Assembly (NCBI GenBank): GCA_030770545.1
Contig: CM061106.1
Span: forward strand, 17,629,001-17,693,000
Origin: Macropodus opercularis
Taxonomy: Eukaryota; Chordata; Actinopteri; Anabantiformes; Osphronemidae
Direction of reading: 5' to 3'
Length of the DNA stretch: 64,000 nt
Under the pieces are notes generated by a model. It ran no database searches and was not told the origin of the DNA. It was given only the letters and a program-made list of their open reading frames with translations. The position numbers and the translations under genes were made by a program. Of this stretch, positions 11,584 through 26,500 are shown piece after piece (the stretch's first letter is position 1; each line of letters starts with the position of its first letter).

Positions 11584-14500
11584 GTGAGATACAGCAACAC
11601 AACAGACATGAACGTCCCTCCAGTCTGAGACATGCATCATGTCATCAGTCAGAACTAGAAGCAGCTGCAGCACCTTTCAGCAGAGCTATTTCACCACATG
11701 AACAGAGCTAAAACACACAGAGTGGTTTGAAACACGTTGGTTCTGTTCGGACATAGTTAATAAAAAAGAACATTTTACTGTAAATAGTTCAAAGAACAAA
11801 TGTTCAAACTGAAATGTTTAACTTTTCTTTCAAATCAATAGCAGCAACACATGGATCAAAGTTCACCAGTCTGAAATTATGTGCAAATAATATCATGATG
11901 GTTGAGGTTCTAGACTGGTGTCTGGTAAAGAATCTGCTGACTCCAGATGTAAGTGTATGAATAATGTATTTTAACCCAAGGAAAACCACAATGACTAACA
12001 CAGAAAACAACTAGAATTGACTGGTGATCTGATAGAACAGAAAGCAGGAATAAAGAGAGAAAACTCACTGAATCAAATACTACTCACAGAGCGAGAACGG
12101 ACACTAATGAACTTAGCCTCCTGAAGGATAATGATGCTGTACTTATCCCCCTGTTAATTGTATTAACTCCAAGTATGTGAATGAAACCTTTAATTCCATG
12201 TAGTTTCCTTGTTTGTAGATGTGGCAGATGCTGCAGAGAGTGGACCGCCCTCTTTCCTCTCCCAGAGTTCATCTCCTCTTCCTGTTGACAGCAGTCAGAA
12301 TGAAAGTAAAGCTACTGTCGCATCTGGTTTGTATCTATCTACAGTGTCTTGCTATAGGCGAAACATTTAGTTATAAAAATAAGAGCGATGTCAAAGCAAA
12401 GAGAAAAGCTAAAAGAAAACACAGAACAGTGAGACTTAAACATAAAAGTCAAAATAACTAATAATTTAAATAAATCTGAGATCAAGTGCATAATCCCATT
12501 CATTTATTAATAGGTTTATACACTAATGGGATTAATTACAACGTAGTATTAAAAAATATATTTTGAAACCGAATATATGTCCAACATAAATACATAATAA
12601 TGTTTCTATCTGTGGCAAGGTACTACTCTGATTTCAATCTAATCTATATAAAGAGAGACAGACAGGTGATGCCAGAATCATAATATAGTAACAGGTTATC
12701 GAATTCAGAATCCAAAAACTCAGTGACTAAAGAAATTGTCTTGAGTCCAAACCTAAGTTCACTTTTTTTTCTCTTGGACCCAGATGGAATGATTCCAGTA
12801 CCACAGCCTGAACACATCACATACTATCAACAGAAACTCCAGGAACACTTCAGTGACAGGTTTACCTTAGTAGAAGAAGGATGGACACAGAAGAAGGACG
12901 CACAGCAACTACACACTATCTACACAGAGCTGTACATCACAGCCAGGGGTCACATAGAGATGAACACACAGCATAAAATCCAGCAAATGGAAAAGCCAAA
13001 GAAGCAAATGGACACAGAGGATCCGATCCAACCCAGTGACATGTTCAAACACCCCTCTGGAGACGGCAGAGCCGTCAAAACAGTGCTGACCAACGGAATC
13101 GCTGGAATTGGAAAAACAGTCCTTGTGCACAAGTTTGTGTTGGACTGGGCTGAACAAAGGTCCAGTCAAGACGTGCATCTGATTTTCCCCTTCACCTTCC
13201 ATCAGCTGAATCCACTGATGGGACAGAAGTTTAGTTTGGCGGAGCTCATTCATAAATGTATTACAGAAACAGTGTCCATCAGCCAAGAGGCTCTGAACTA
13301 CATCTTTACAGCTCTACAGTCATCAGGAAACACCAACTATGACAAGAGCGAGTTCAAGCTTCTGTTTGTGTTTGATGGACTGGACGAGAGTTGCCTTTAT
13401 TTGGACCTTGATGCTGATGACCTTAGTTCTACTGATGTAACAAAGTCGATCGAAGTGGACGTCCTAATAAACAAACTCATCAGGGGGAACCTGCTTCCAT
13501 CTGCTCGCCTCTGGATCACCACACGACCTGCAGCAGCCAATCAGATCCCTCCAGAGTTTGTTGACATAGTGATGGAGGTCAGAGGGTTCACTGACCCACA
13601 GAAGGAGGAGTACTTCAGGAAGAGGTTCACAGATGAGCAGCAGGCCACAACCATCATCTCCCACATCAAGACATCACGATGCCTCCAGATCATGTGTCAC
13701 ATCCCAGTCTTCTGCTGGATCACTGCTACGGTTCTGGAGGATCTGCTGAGAACCAGAGAGGGAGGAGAGCTGCCCAAGACCCTGACTGAGATGTACACAG
13801 AGTTCCTGGAGTTTCAGATGACTCAGTCTAAAGAGAAGTACGGACCAGAACGGAGCATCAAGTACATCAAGTCATTAGCTAAACTGGCTTTTGAGCAGCT
13901 GGAAAAGGGAAACTTGATCTTCTATGAGAATGATCTGAAAGAGAGCGGCATCGATGTCAGTGGAGCCTCAGTGTGTTCAGGAGTGTTCACAGAGATCTTT
14001 AACGAAGAGCGAGGGAAGAAGGACGAAGTCAAGATGTTCAGCTTTGTTCATCTGAGTGTTCAGGAGTTTCTGGCTGCTGTTCATGTGATGTTGTGTTTTA
14101 ATAACGACAACAAAAATGTGATGTGTTTGCCACAACTGTCACTACAGAACCTCAGACTGGGTTTAAGCAAAACATCTTTAACTGTGATTCACAGGTTTGC
14201 TATTGACAAGGCCGTACAGAGTCCAAATGGACACCTGGACCTGTTCCTCCGATTCCTCCTTGGTCTTTCTCTGCAGAACAAGCAGAGTGTCCTAGGAGGC
14301 CTGATAACGCAGAGAGGAAATAGCTCACAGACTAATCAGGAAACAGTCCAGTACATCAAGGAGAAGCTCAGTGAGGATCTGCCTGCAGAGAGAAGCATCA
14401 ACCTGTTCCACTGTCTGAATGAACTGAATGATGGTTCTCTAGTGGAGCAGATCCAACAGAACCTGAGATCAGGACGTCTCTCCACACATGAACTGTCTCT

Positions 14501-17500
14501 TGCTCAGTTGTCAGCTCTGGTCTTCATCTTACTGTCATCAGAAGATGATCTGGACGTGTTTGACTTGAGGAAATACCCTGCTTCAGAGAGGGCTCTGTTG
14601 AGGCTGCTGCCAGTCGTCAAAGCCTCCAACAAAGCTGTGTAAGTCCTAACATGACTGAAATGTGTATGAACAGCCTGGAGTTGTCCTCAGCCAGAGACAT
14701 CTGCAGATGAGCTGAATGATTCATCTACACATTAGACACATTAACAGCTTGAACGTGCGTTACTAGAACTAAAAATGCCGTTTGAAGTGTGACAACACAT
14801 TGGAATCATGGAAACAGATTCCAGACAGTTGTAACAGGAACAACAGATGAGAGTGAACATCAGTAGAGTCTCTTGAAAACAACAAGCGTGAAACACAAAG
14901 AACATTTAGCATAGATGTTACAATTGAGTTTTTCATAATCCAAATCTCTACTTGGGCTGTGATATATATGTAACTGTAGCAGTTCAAAATGTCATCTGTT
15001 TTCAATGCAGCATGTTTGCGTTGCCACGTTGTCAGGGTAGTAATTCCTGAACCACACAAGGAGCTCTTCCACAGGACAGCGACCGTCTCCGGACTTAGGC
15101 TCAGGTTAAAGATCTATGTGACCACCTCACAGAGCTGGTCAGCACAGTTTTTGTTGAGTCAAACAACGATTCAAAGGTTCAAAGAGGTAGCTAGTGTTCC
15201 ACCTTTCTTGGTAAATGGGCAGCATGTTCCAGACATTATTAGACTACTCAATGAGTAGTATCGTCCAGTCTGGTACCTAGGGAGGAGTGGAGTGACGACA
15301 CATCACTTGTATCCACAGGGATGAGCATCAGTATCCAATGGCTGAAGTATATCTGACAGTCGAAGAACAAACCTATGGGTGTGGTGCTTAGCACTGTCCC
15401 CTCACAGCCAGAAGGTCGATTTCCGGAGGCAACCGGGGGCCTTTCTTGTGGAGTTTGTGTGTTCTCCCCGGGGGTCGAGTGTGCGAGTGACTGGTTGTGC
15501 GTCTATATGTGTGTGGCCTTGTGACAGACTGAGTGAGGAACAAACCTTTCTCATGCCAGTACCACCAAAGTTACCATATTCAGTCATTATTGGTAATTCT
15601 TACAAGTTGGGTGTTTAAGATGGTCCAGGAGATAGAGCCAGAGGGCCCAGAAACAAGGCACTGGGAAGTGACGAAACCCAAATGCACAACCCGGGACATG
15701 AATAGAAATTTAAACCCTGAAATTTAGAAATTTAACACGAGAATAAACTTAGGAAGGAAACACACACGAGGAACTAATGGGAACAAAGAATCGAACTAGA
15801 AATAAAAACCAAATACACAAGATCCCTGACTTAGCTACCTAGGTCCTGTGAACTTAACGTGACTTGACATGACTTACTAGGACTTTACGAAACTAGACTT
15901 GACTAATATGAAACTAGAACATGAAGACCACACCAGACAAGAACACGACACAGAACCTACATAGAACGACATGAACCCACACTCACGAACAGGCAAACGA
16001 AGACATAATGATCAATGACACAATAAGATACGACAACAGACAGACAGAACTGAACAGGACACGACTGGAACTTAAATATATCACGATACAGGAAACGAGA
16101 CACAGGTGCAAGTAATAATTACACAAAGACGTGACACAAGATGCAGGAACAGAAGAAGAAAAACAGGACAGGACCACAGCGCCCTCCAGGGCCCCTCCAA
16201 GGCCGGATTCCTAGACAGACCCAGCCCGTGAACAGGGCAAACCAGACAAGACAAGACAGAGGACCAAGACAGAACTGAGACATGACAGACGAGAACTAGA
16301 CAAACACGAGACACAAATGTGCCCTCATGGTGGGAAAAACCAGCCAATGCTGGGCCAACAGTGTCTTTGGTCCACAGACCAGAAGGAGCCCAGACTCCAC
16401 GGGCCATGGGAGCCCCTGTGGAGACTTAAACCGATGGTGGTCGCTCCTGGACCACTGCCATGGGATGTGGGGGGCGGTCTCTCCACCTGGAGAACCGTGG
16501 GAGAACGTGGTGATGGCCTCTCCTCCCAGAGAGCCGTGGACCTGATTGAGATGCTGTGGCATGACCTCAAAAGAGCGATTCACGCAAGGCATCCCAAGAA
16601 TATTACTACACTGAAACAGTTTTGTAAAGAGGACTGGTCCAAAATTCCTCCAGACCGTTGTGCAGGTCTGATCTGCAATTACAGGAAACATTTGGTTGTT
16701 GTCATGTCTGCATTAGTAGCATTACCATAGCAGTTCAGACAACGGGTGATGAATATGAGACATTTGGTCCCTTGGGCAGGACACGTGGCATTTCAAAAAA
16801 TGTCATAGTCAGTTTGGGTGGCCAGAGATGTATAGTAAGGTCTCTCAGTTCAGTAGTTCCTGTGAATGCCAGCTCACCTCAGGGAGGAATGTGGTGCATG
16901 CCCAGCTGCAGCCTTTGCCGATTATTAAAACTTCTTTTCAGAGATGTGGCATGGATGTAGTAGGACCACTAGAGAGGAGTTCATCATGAAACCAGTACAT
17001 CTTGATAATTTGTAATTATGCAACTTGTTATCCTGAAAGCCTTTCCTCTGACGCTAGTAAAAGGCAGAAACATTGCTATTTGTCTTCTGCAGTTGTTTTC
17101 CAGGATAGGAATACCTAGAGAGATCTTGACAGCCTGTGGGACTTCATGTCAAAACAATTGGAACAGGTTTACCAACTTATACCACCTGCTGAGGCGATTG
17201 AGGTCCTTTGGGGTGTGCAGGGCTCTCCTACGGACTGTTTATGACACGGTAGTGGCATCGGCAGTCCTCTACGGCGTTGTGTGCTGGGCGGGCGGCAGCG
17301 CGGACAGAGACAGGAAGAGACTGAACAAACTGGTTAAGAAAGCTGGCTCTGTCCTGGGCTGCCCACTGGAGTCCATCGAGGTGGTGGCCAATAGAAGGAC
17401 GCGGGCGAAACTGTCGTCCATCATGGCCAACCCCTCCCACCCCCTGCACCAAACCGTGGAGGACCAACGCAGCTCGCACAGCGCGAGACTGCTGCACCCG

Positions 17501-20500
17501 AAGTGCAGGACTGAGCGCTACCAGAGGTCCTTCATACCCACGGCAACAAGACTCTACAACACATCAACATGACTGTAAAGCATGTTTTATAGTGTGATGT
17601 GTGCCGTGCGGTGTACATGTAGGATACTTTTTTTCTTTCACTTGCACTTTATGTTGAGATATGTAAATATTTTTTTTGTATATAATTTTTTTAACTTTTT
17701 TGTAACTATTGTAATTTTTTCCAACTGTCCCTCTACTGCTGCTGGGACACCAGAATTTCCCTACTGCGGGATAAATAAAGATCTATCTATCTATCTATCT
17801 TATAGGAGTGAAGGGAATTAAGACCACCCCCTATGACCCTGTATGACTGTATAACAGACGAACTTCATTAAGTTGCTGGCCAAGTGCCATGTGGGTAAGG
17901 TCACATATGAACATTTTATGCCAACCTGCTACTACTAACACCGCATCTCTGCTTCAAGTCCCCTGCTTAGTCCAGCCACTAATGGTAATCCTAACAGTGT
18001 CTAATAATTCTATTCTGTTCACTGCAAAGTTCTAATGGCAAAGACCTACATACCAACATAAATGTGTTGCGTCCATTCGCTCCATCTTTTTTACATGTCT
18101 TGAAACTGTTCCAAACTTCTCTGAAGACTGGAAACTTGAACCATACTAAATATGCAGTTCCTGGGGTAGGAACGCCTGAGCCGCTGACTCTGCCGTTAGT
18201 CACCACATGGTGACGCCAAAGCTAACTCGAGGGCTGCTCAACCTGGAGCCTACACCCTCTTTACAAGACTCGGCTATAACAAAAGGGCTGCTCAACATAG
18301 AGCCTATACCCATACTCACGAACTGAGGACCCAATTGCACAACCCAGACACACGTGAACTATTAAACGTGGTTTTAATGAACAAAAGAGACTAAACATAA
18401 GCAAGACTAAATACATAAGCAGAAACGAGCAAACACGAGTTTAAACAAGTATCAACACAAATAGGGAACAAAACAGAACATGAAGCAACACCCAAACTTT
18501 AACATTAGCCAAACCTGAACGTGACGCCACAAAACTTAAATATTAAAGATTAGACAAACCTGAACACAACGGAACGCAACATCAACACTAATAGACAAAC
18601 ACATTAATACTACTAATAACAAAAACAAAACCTGAAGCTACAGAATTTTAACATTAAACAAACCTAAACGTGACAAGACTTGACATTACATTCCCAACCT
18701 GAAGCTGACACAACAGAACTTAACATCACATTACATCCATGCATCAATAATAACAAAGACAACCATACCTAACGCATTACCCATAATACTAATAGTAATC
18801 AGCCAGCAAATAACAAAGGTACGGGGAGGAACTTAAATACAAACTAAACAGGAAATAACCAACAGGTGAAAACAATAATTAACACAACCAGGAAGTGAAC
18901 AAACAGAAACCAGCAAAGAAGAATTGGGAACAAGGACCGAACTGTTACAGAAACGACAGACATCTGTCGTACATTTACGTTATCACGTCTGATTTAATAG
19001 GTTAATAGGTTGCGATTTAATTGGTTGGTAAATAAACTTGTTTGGAATAAAATTGTTAGAATTTATCTTGTAGAGAACAAACAAAGCTTCATATAAGCCA
19101 AGAACATTAAAGCTCCAGTTCCAGCAGCTTTTTTAAAACACACAATGAGCAGAAAACTGTTTCTATACTACACTTAGTATCTGACCCTGACCCTTCACAG
19201 GTCAGATACTTTTGTGATCAAAGACCCACTTTTTGGTTGTTACCTGGAATTACATTATTGGTGCTGAAAAAAGGGTGGCTACATTGGAATATTCACATAT
19301 TCTTCTTCCATTCACTGTCTGTAGCTCTTTCAAACGAGGTAATACTAGTGGCTTATAACAGCAAGACTGAGGCAGGGACCTGTGAGACTTGATTTGACCT
19401 ACTTGAATAGGATGCATGAAGAATAGTGTTAGTAGCAGGGGGCAGGTGAGGAGCCAGAAGAAGAGAAGAGATACACCGGTGACTTATGCAGGGAGGTGGC
19501 AGGGTGAGTGAATGCCCCAAGATGTCCGCCTGAGGTGGATGGAAATTGACAAAACTGAAGCAACTAAAAACAGAACAGAATACTAGAGATAGACTAATGA
19601 GTGCTCAGATTTCCTAGGTTTAGGATAACTAACACCACCTGACCAGTAGATTCTTTCTTAGAATCTAAATATACGCATATAGAATTTGACTAGAACTAGG
19701 ATCAAAGGATCAAAATTAGGAAATGCTTAAACCTAGTTCATTAAGACAAGAGGAACTTATGAAAATGAATACAGTGGCAGGCCGTCAGGGCCAATCAACG
19801 TAACCATCGTGATCAGAATTATTAATTATTTTTTGCTAAAAATGTATATTAAATTATTCTCCATGTTTTTTTCTCTTTGAGTCATATTATATATCCATTT
19901 GTTTATGCCGCGTCCTGCCTTTTCCAATCAGAATTCAGATAGCTTGTGTTGCCAGCCTGTATGAAATCTGCCCAACGCCTTCAGAATGAATGTTTCAGGC
20001 TTCTCTGCGCTGTAAGCAAACTCATTCACTCATATCATTGACAGATAGTTGCCTTAAACCAATCAGATTACGAGTTGGCGACAGTGAGGCCAGCTAGAAG
20101 GCTGTGCGGTGCGTTGGCTGATCAAATATAGATCTACTAGCTTTTAACCCACAATGGCTGAAGGAGGAGAAGACATATACTGTATTGGATTGCAGATGTA
20201 CTTGCAAGGCCATTTTCAAGAAGTGATGCAATGCCCCATAGTGCGCAAGAGCAGCACAGACTCCAACCATCAGCACCTTGGGAGGTCCAGTGGTCCTCTC
20301 CACCGGTTCTGGTAGTTTCTGCCTCTGCACCACATCTCCCTGGTTCTAGGTGTGGTTTCCCGCCCGCCAACAGGGAGCTCACCCCACCTCCTTTCCCTGC
20401 TGCTCTGGAGTCTGTCAAGTCTGCCCCATTAACATGAACGCTCTCTCTCTGAGCCAGTACCCACACTCCTGATGGTTTCTCTTTGTCTCTGACTGTTTTC

Positions 20501-23500
20501 AGGCTCAGTGGCTGTAACATCTCAGAAAGAGGCCTTAAAGCTCTGTCCTCAGTTCTCAGCTCCCAGTCCTCTTCTCTGAGAGAACTGGACCTGAGTAACA
20601 ACAACCTGCAGGATTCAGGAGTGAAGATGCTTTCTGCTGGACTGAAGAGCCCACAGTGCCATCTGGAAAGTCTCAGGTCAGGATGTGTCCAATGTGTAAA
20701 TGATGAGCTACTCTCCCTCACTGTTATGTTACATTTGGTTTATCATATTTCTTTTCAACATACATTAATATGTAGCAATTCTGGTGTTTGTGTTTAAGGC
20801 TTTAATTGGTTTAATTAGTCATAAAATGAGAATTTGTGATTAGAAAATCTTTAAAAACATACAGCATATTTGACTAACACAAAGACATACGAAATGAGCC
20901 TTATTAGCCAAGTACGTGACACTGAAAGAATTAGACTTTAGCTCTTAAAGTTAATATATATTCAGCTACAGACAATATAAGAACTAGACAATAACTTAAA
21001 GAAGACAGACCAAGCACAGAGATGTTTAAGTCCCAACAATCTGAATACAGGAACCAGTGAGGTGAAATCGCAGTCACAATTCAAAACATGCACAAAAAAA
21101 TGCTTTTTAGTGCTAAAAATTTGCCTCGAAACCTCATTTGTGAACAGTTTGTGAAGGGGTCTTGATGTGACCAACCACGGGAGGGCGCTCTTGTTCCCCT
21201 GTTCTTCTTTGTTGGTTTCTGCTTTGTCCATTTCCTGTTTGTCCGTTTCCTGCTTGGTCGTTATTGTTTTCACCTATGGCTTATTTCCTGTCTAGTTTGT
21301 ACTTAAGTTGCCCCTTGTCCCTTCATGTTTGCTGGCTGACTATCCACTTTTGTCTACGATTCTGGTGTCTATGGTATTTGTCTACTATTTGGTGTCTGAT
21401 TCTTGGTATTATTGATGTCTTGTTTTGTTCAGGTTTGTCTAATGTTAAGTTTTGGTAGCACTATGGTTTACGTTTAGTTCTGGTTTGGGTCCCTTACTTG
21501 TAGTCTGTAATCACCCGTGTTTGTGTTCAGTTCATGTTTGTTTTCTAGAGATTAAAATATTAAGTTAACTGTTCACCCGTGTCTCTGGGTCGTGCAATTG
21601 GGTCCTGCCTCCCTTGTTAGTAAGTGTGGGTATAGGCTCTAAGTTGAGCAAGCCCCTTTAGTTAGTTTGGCGTCACCCAGTGGCGATTAGAGGCAGTACC
21701 AAGGCCTCGGGCATTCCTCCCCCTGGTACCCTAGTTAGAGTGTAGTTGTAACACTTGATGTTGAAAGAGATGAAAGGGTTCTTGTCATTTGAGGGTAATA
21801 ATAATCACTGTGGTGTGATGTGGTTTAAGAGGGTGTCAAGCATGAACATGACTGATCAGGACAAATCTGACTGATTATAAAGGATTCACCTACATCTTTG
21901 GTTCTTTATTCAGATTGAGTTGCTGCAGTTTGTCAGCGATCAGCTGTGATTCTCTGGCTTCAGCTCTGAAGTCCAACCCGTCACATCTGACACGACTGGA
22001 CCTGAGCTACAACAACCTGCAGGATTCATCAGTGAAGCATCTGTGTGGTTTTCTGGAGAGTCCTTCCTGTCGACTGGAGACTCTGAGGTCAGACTCCACG
22101 TTGTAGTTCTTAGTGTTCTCAGAAAAACTTAGTGTGAGACAGATGAGAGAGCAGGGAACCTCTGCTTAGGATAACCAAAATGTTGTTGCAGACAGACTTT
22201 TATCAGATTAAAATATGATCAAAGATAAACTATTAAAGTAACGGACATTGTTTAAAAATATTAATATCTTGCTATGCAACACAGAGCATCAACAGCAATG
22301 TCGTACAGAACTGAGCAATAGGTCTAAATACACAACAGCAGCCTGAGGAGAGAGGTTGAATCCATTCACACACAACTGAGACAAGTTTGGATCTAGTAAA
22401 GGTCCAAGCCAACCACTATGATGTATGATGGCCACAGCACAGCAAAGAGACCACAGAGGCCTCTAAGTAAAACCAGCCAAGCTCAGGCTGAAGCCACAAA
22501 CTACTTAGCAGCCTACGTTTGAGTATCTATGTCCCAGTAGGACGCGTTCGATAATTACAACATGTTGATATTAAAAGGTGAAAACCACAGATGTAATTCA
22601 ATGTAAAGGCTTCCAAACTAAAGAACTACAAAAGCAACAGTTTTTAGTTTAATTTAACCTGAAAGACAAACAGGTTAGTCATCTACAAGTAAACCATCAA
22701 ATATTTAACGTTCCAGCCAAGATAGATTGCATCTTATTGCCATCAATTCCATTCAATTGTATGTATATAGCAACAATTCACAACAGCAGTTATCTCAAGG
22801 CACTTTACAAGTAAGATTTAAGAGCTTACACAACTAAACCCAACAAATCCCACATAGAGCAAGCTTTTAATTATAGTCACTCTATAGAGGAAGAAACCTC
22901 CAGCAGACCCAGGCTGATTAATTCATTATTTTAGCTAACTCAGTATGATATATGGTGGAAAAACAGTTCAAGTAAGACATACTGTAGGTCTAACCAGCAA
23001 ATCTAAAACTGTTGGATCTGCAGATTGATTTATGACATTTGTTAAAAGATGATTTTTTTTTTCTAATGGTTATGATTTTATTAGTAAAGAAATTCATAGG
23101 GCCATTGCTGCTGAGATTTAAAGGGATTCTAAGCTCAACACAGCTATAAGTCTGTGTTTAGCAGATTTTAGACAAGACCATTTCAGTAATAATCATATTG
23201 TTGGTTCTGTCTCCATCGAGACAACATGGAACAAATAAACAAATCATAAAGAGACAAACATGAAGTTCAACAATCAGGAGAGAAAATCTTGAGCATACGA
23301 TGAGACACTAGATGGTTTCAAGCTGACACTTTGTTACGGTTACTGTTTCATCTCTGAATTTCTATTCAGATTGATGAGCTGCAGGTTGTCGGACATCAGC
23401 TGTGATTCTCTGGTCTCAGCTCTGACGTCCAACCCGTCACATCTGACTCAACTGGACCTGAGCTGGAACAACCTGCAGGATTCATCAGTGAAGCATCTGT

Positions 23501-26500
23501 GTGGTTTTCTGGAGAGTCCTCACTGTCGACTGGAGACTCTGAGGTCAGACTCCATGTTTTAGTTCTGTGTAGATTAATGTGACGTGAACGTTGTGCTGAC
23601 GCTAAACTGCAAGACATGAGGCTGATGTTCTACTGATTCACACTGAGGATCTCCATGGTAACGTCTCTTTTTTTTTCTTCTGTGGTTTATTCCATTCACC
23701 GTTTCTAAACTTCTACTTTCTGCGTCTTCAGCTCCAAACACACAATGAGACATTGAATGGTTTCAAGATTAATCTTTGTTTTCCACTGTTTTGTCTTTAA
23801 TTTTTTTTTTATTCAGATTGATTCACTGCAGTTTGTCAGAGACCAGCTGTGATTATCTAGGCTCAGCTCTGAAGTCCAACCCATCACATCTGACACAACT
23901 GGACCTGAGTAACAACGACCTGCAGGATTCAGGAGTGAGACTATTGTCTGCTGGACTGAGTTCACACTGTAAACTGGAAACTCTCAGGTCAGGTCAAGTT
24001 CCAGTTTGTTTTTGAAATAGAGAATTTCATACCTTAAATTGTTTATTCAAAAAGACCAAACAGCTCTTTTAAATCATTAAAGCACCTAATGAACGGAAAG
24101 ATGGAACCAAGACTTTGCTTTCTGCAGTGTTTTAGTGTTGCCATTGGTGAAATGCTTAGTGCTGTCGTTGTAGTGAAAGGTGACTTGCACCCCTGCTAAA
24201 TGCTTATTGCAAATTGCGAAATTGTAAACACAAACATAAAACCACTACATGTGCGTTGTTAGAATGCAGACACGTGGCCGGAGAGAACCCACACAGACAA
24301 GTGGAGAACATCCACACACTCCACACAGAAAGGCCCCCAGTCACCTCCGGGAATCAAACCCTTGGAGTTTCTCGCTGTGAGGCGACAGTGCTAACCACCA
24401 CACCGCCTCACGCTCTAAACGACGCAGCATTCAGTGATTGCCTAGAATGTTTTAAGTATGGAAAGAGGACTTTCTAAACTGGTTAAGATTACGCTTGATC
24501 TCTTTACAGACTCAAACAGTGTTTTAAAATATAGTTGTAGATAACCTGAGATCTGTTTTTGAGATGCTTGACTAAAATCTGTTGGCAATTTTCTTTGCAT
24601 CATGGAGCTATAAACCAAGCTTGTTTTCTCATTTCATTAACACTCCAGGTTTGTTCACATCTGGCTCCTTCATTGACATCAGAGGTTCAGTGTGTGACTG
24701 TAGAGGCAAAAACCTGTTAGGAACCTGATGAATCAATCAAAAGTCGATCATAGTTGTCTTTCTGTTGTCTTTAATTCTTGCAAAAAGAGAAATACACAGA
24801 GTCAGTGCAAAACTGTCCTGCCTGAGTGTAGATCTGAAGTCATCTACCCTACACCTACCTAAATACCTCCTCCGTTGCTAGGGAGTAAAGATGTGTCTTC
24901 TCATTAGCTCAGTCTCAGGGTCAGTCACTGCCTTGCAGCAGGAGAAAAGTGTAACAGAAACAAAGCAAATCAAAGTTCTGCTACCTTGCTCTCATGGCCA
25001 TGGCCCCATGCTGTAAAACAATTGTAACTAAACAGTTTCTCCCTACCTCCCTTTCTCATGAGAAAGAAAAGGCTCACTATTCTAAAATGTTTCTGTAAGC
25101 AGGTATATAACTCATTCTATGATTACTTTGCTTAGTACCGATAAAAGCAAATACATATGAGGATATATCAAGTAATATGAATCACAGTTCTGTCACAAGG
25201 GAAAATACCCATATAGTATATAAATTCCATTACAGTGACTTGATGATGGTTGTAATTGTGACATGTCCATCAAACTCCTCCTCCAAGTCTTCTCTGTGTT
25301 GTTGTGTGTCTGCAGGCTGTCAGGTTGTCTGGTCACAGAGGGAGGCTGTGCTTCTCTTGCCTCAGCTCTGAGCTCCAACCCCTCCCATCTGAGAGAGCTG
25401 GACCTGAGCTACAATCATCCAGGAGACTCAGGAGTGAAGCTGCTGTCTGCTCTACTGGAGGATCCACACTGGAGACTGGACACTCTCAGGTATGGAGAGA
25501 CTTGTTTTAGCAGAGACTTCAACAGGAGCAGGAGCTGAGTGAAGAGCTCCACTAAATCTCTGGTGCTCATGTCCAGGATCAGCTGCTCTAATGAAACATG
25601 CTTCAACCAGAACCAACACAAAGTGATGAACTGTATCAGTGACACTTCCTGCTCTAAGTATAGATGCATTTTACCACCGGCAGCAACTGTTACACATTTA
25701 CTGCACTGAAAGTTAGTCACACACTCTGAACCTGACATGACGGATCCTCTAGAGTGAAGATGTATCACTCTGTTGGATTTTCTGAAGCCACAGAAACACT
25801 GGATACCGAGCCATTAAACTGTGTCCAGATCAGCTCTAACATCAAAGCCTCCACATTTCTCAGATGCTTTAATATTTTTCTCTCAGGGAGGAAATAAAAT
25901 AAGATTGAATCAGGTCCCACCATCACCTCTCTGTCTCCTTAAATAGTGATGACTGAAGCATCTGAACCCTCCTGAGATCCTGCTCTTGTAGTTCTGAGAT
26001 CTAGTGTCACATATAGGAGACTGTAACTTCATCATTACAATCTGTCAAACTGGAAAAACTCATTGTTGTTCAGTTTAATAATTCGTTTCTGATTGAATTT
26101 TTTATCATCTAACAGTTTTCACATTCTGTCTCTGCTGCTTCAACAAATCTGAGCCTAGATCAGATGAAGCCATAAAGTCTGTGTGTAGTGATAAGTCTCC
26201 AGTAGCTGTAGGTGAACTAGACTCCTCTGAACACAGGACAACGTCTGAACCTCAGGGGTTTCCTCCACATTCCAGCTCTGAGATCAGTCCCAAACATTAG
26301 AGACACACAGAGTCCATGTATGTAGAGTTGAGCCTCTTTGACTTTGCTCCAGTTTCCTGCTTCCTGTGGCGTCACATTAGTTTGGTGGTGACAGAGTGAG
26401 ACTGAAAGCAGGAGTCTGACACCAAAACTGATCTTCAGTAGAGAAGTGAAGCCTTTTCTCCACGTCACTTCCTGCTCCGTAGATTCCAAGATAAGGCTCC

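Noticed and set aside
12909..13286. Antisense ORFs over the NACHT exons (also 44099-44813)
   Set aside because: Shadows of the strongly conserved coding strand; the same antisense frames occur in both paralogues because the exons are duplicates.
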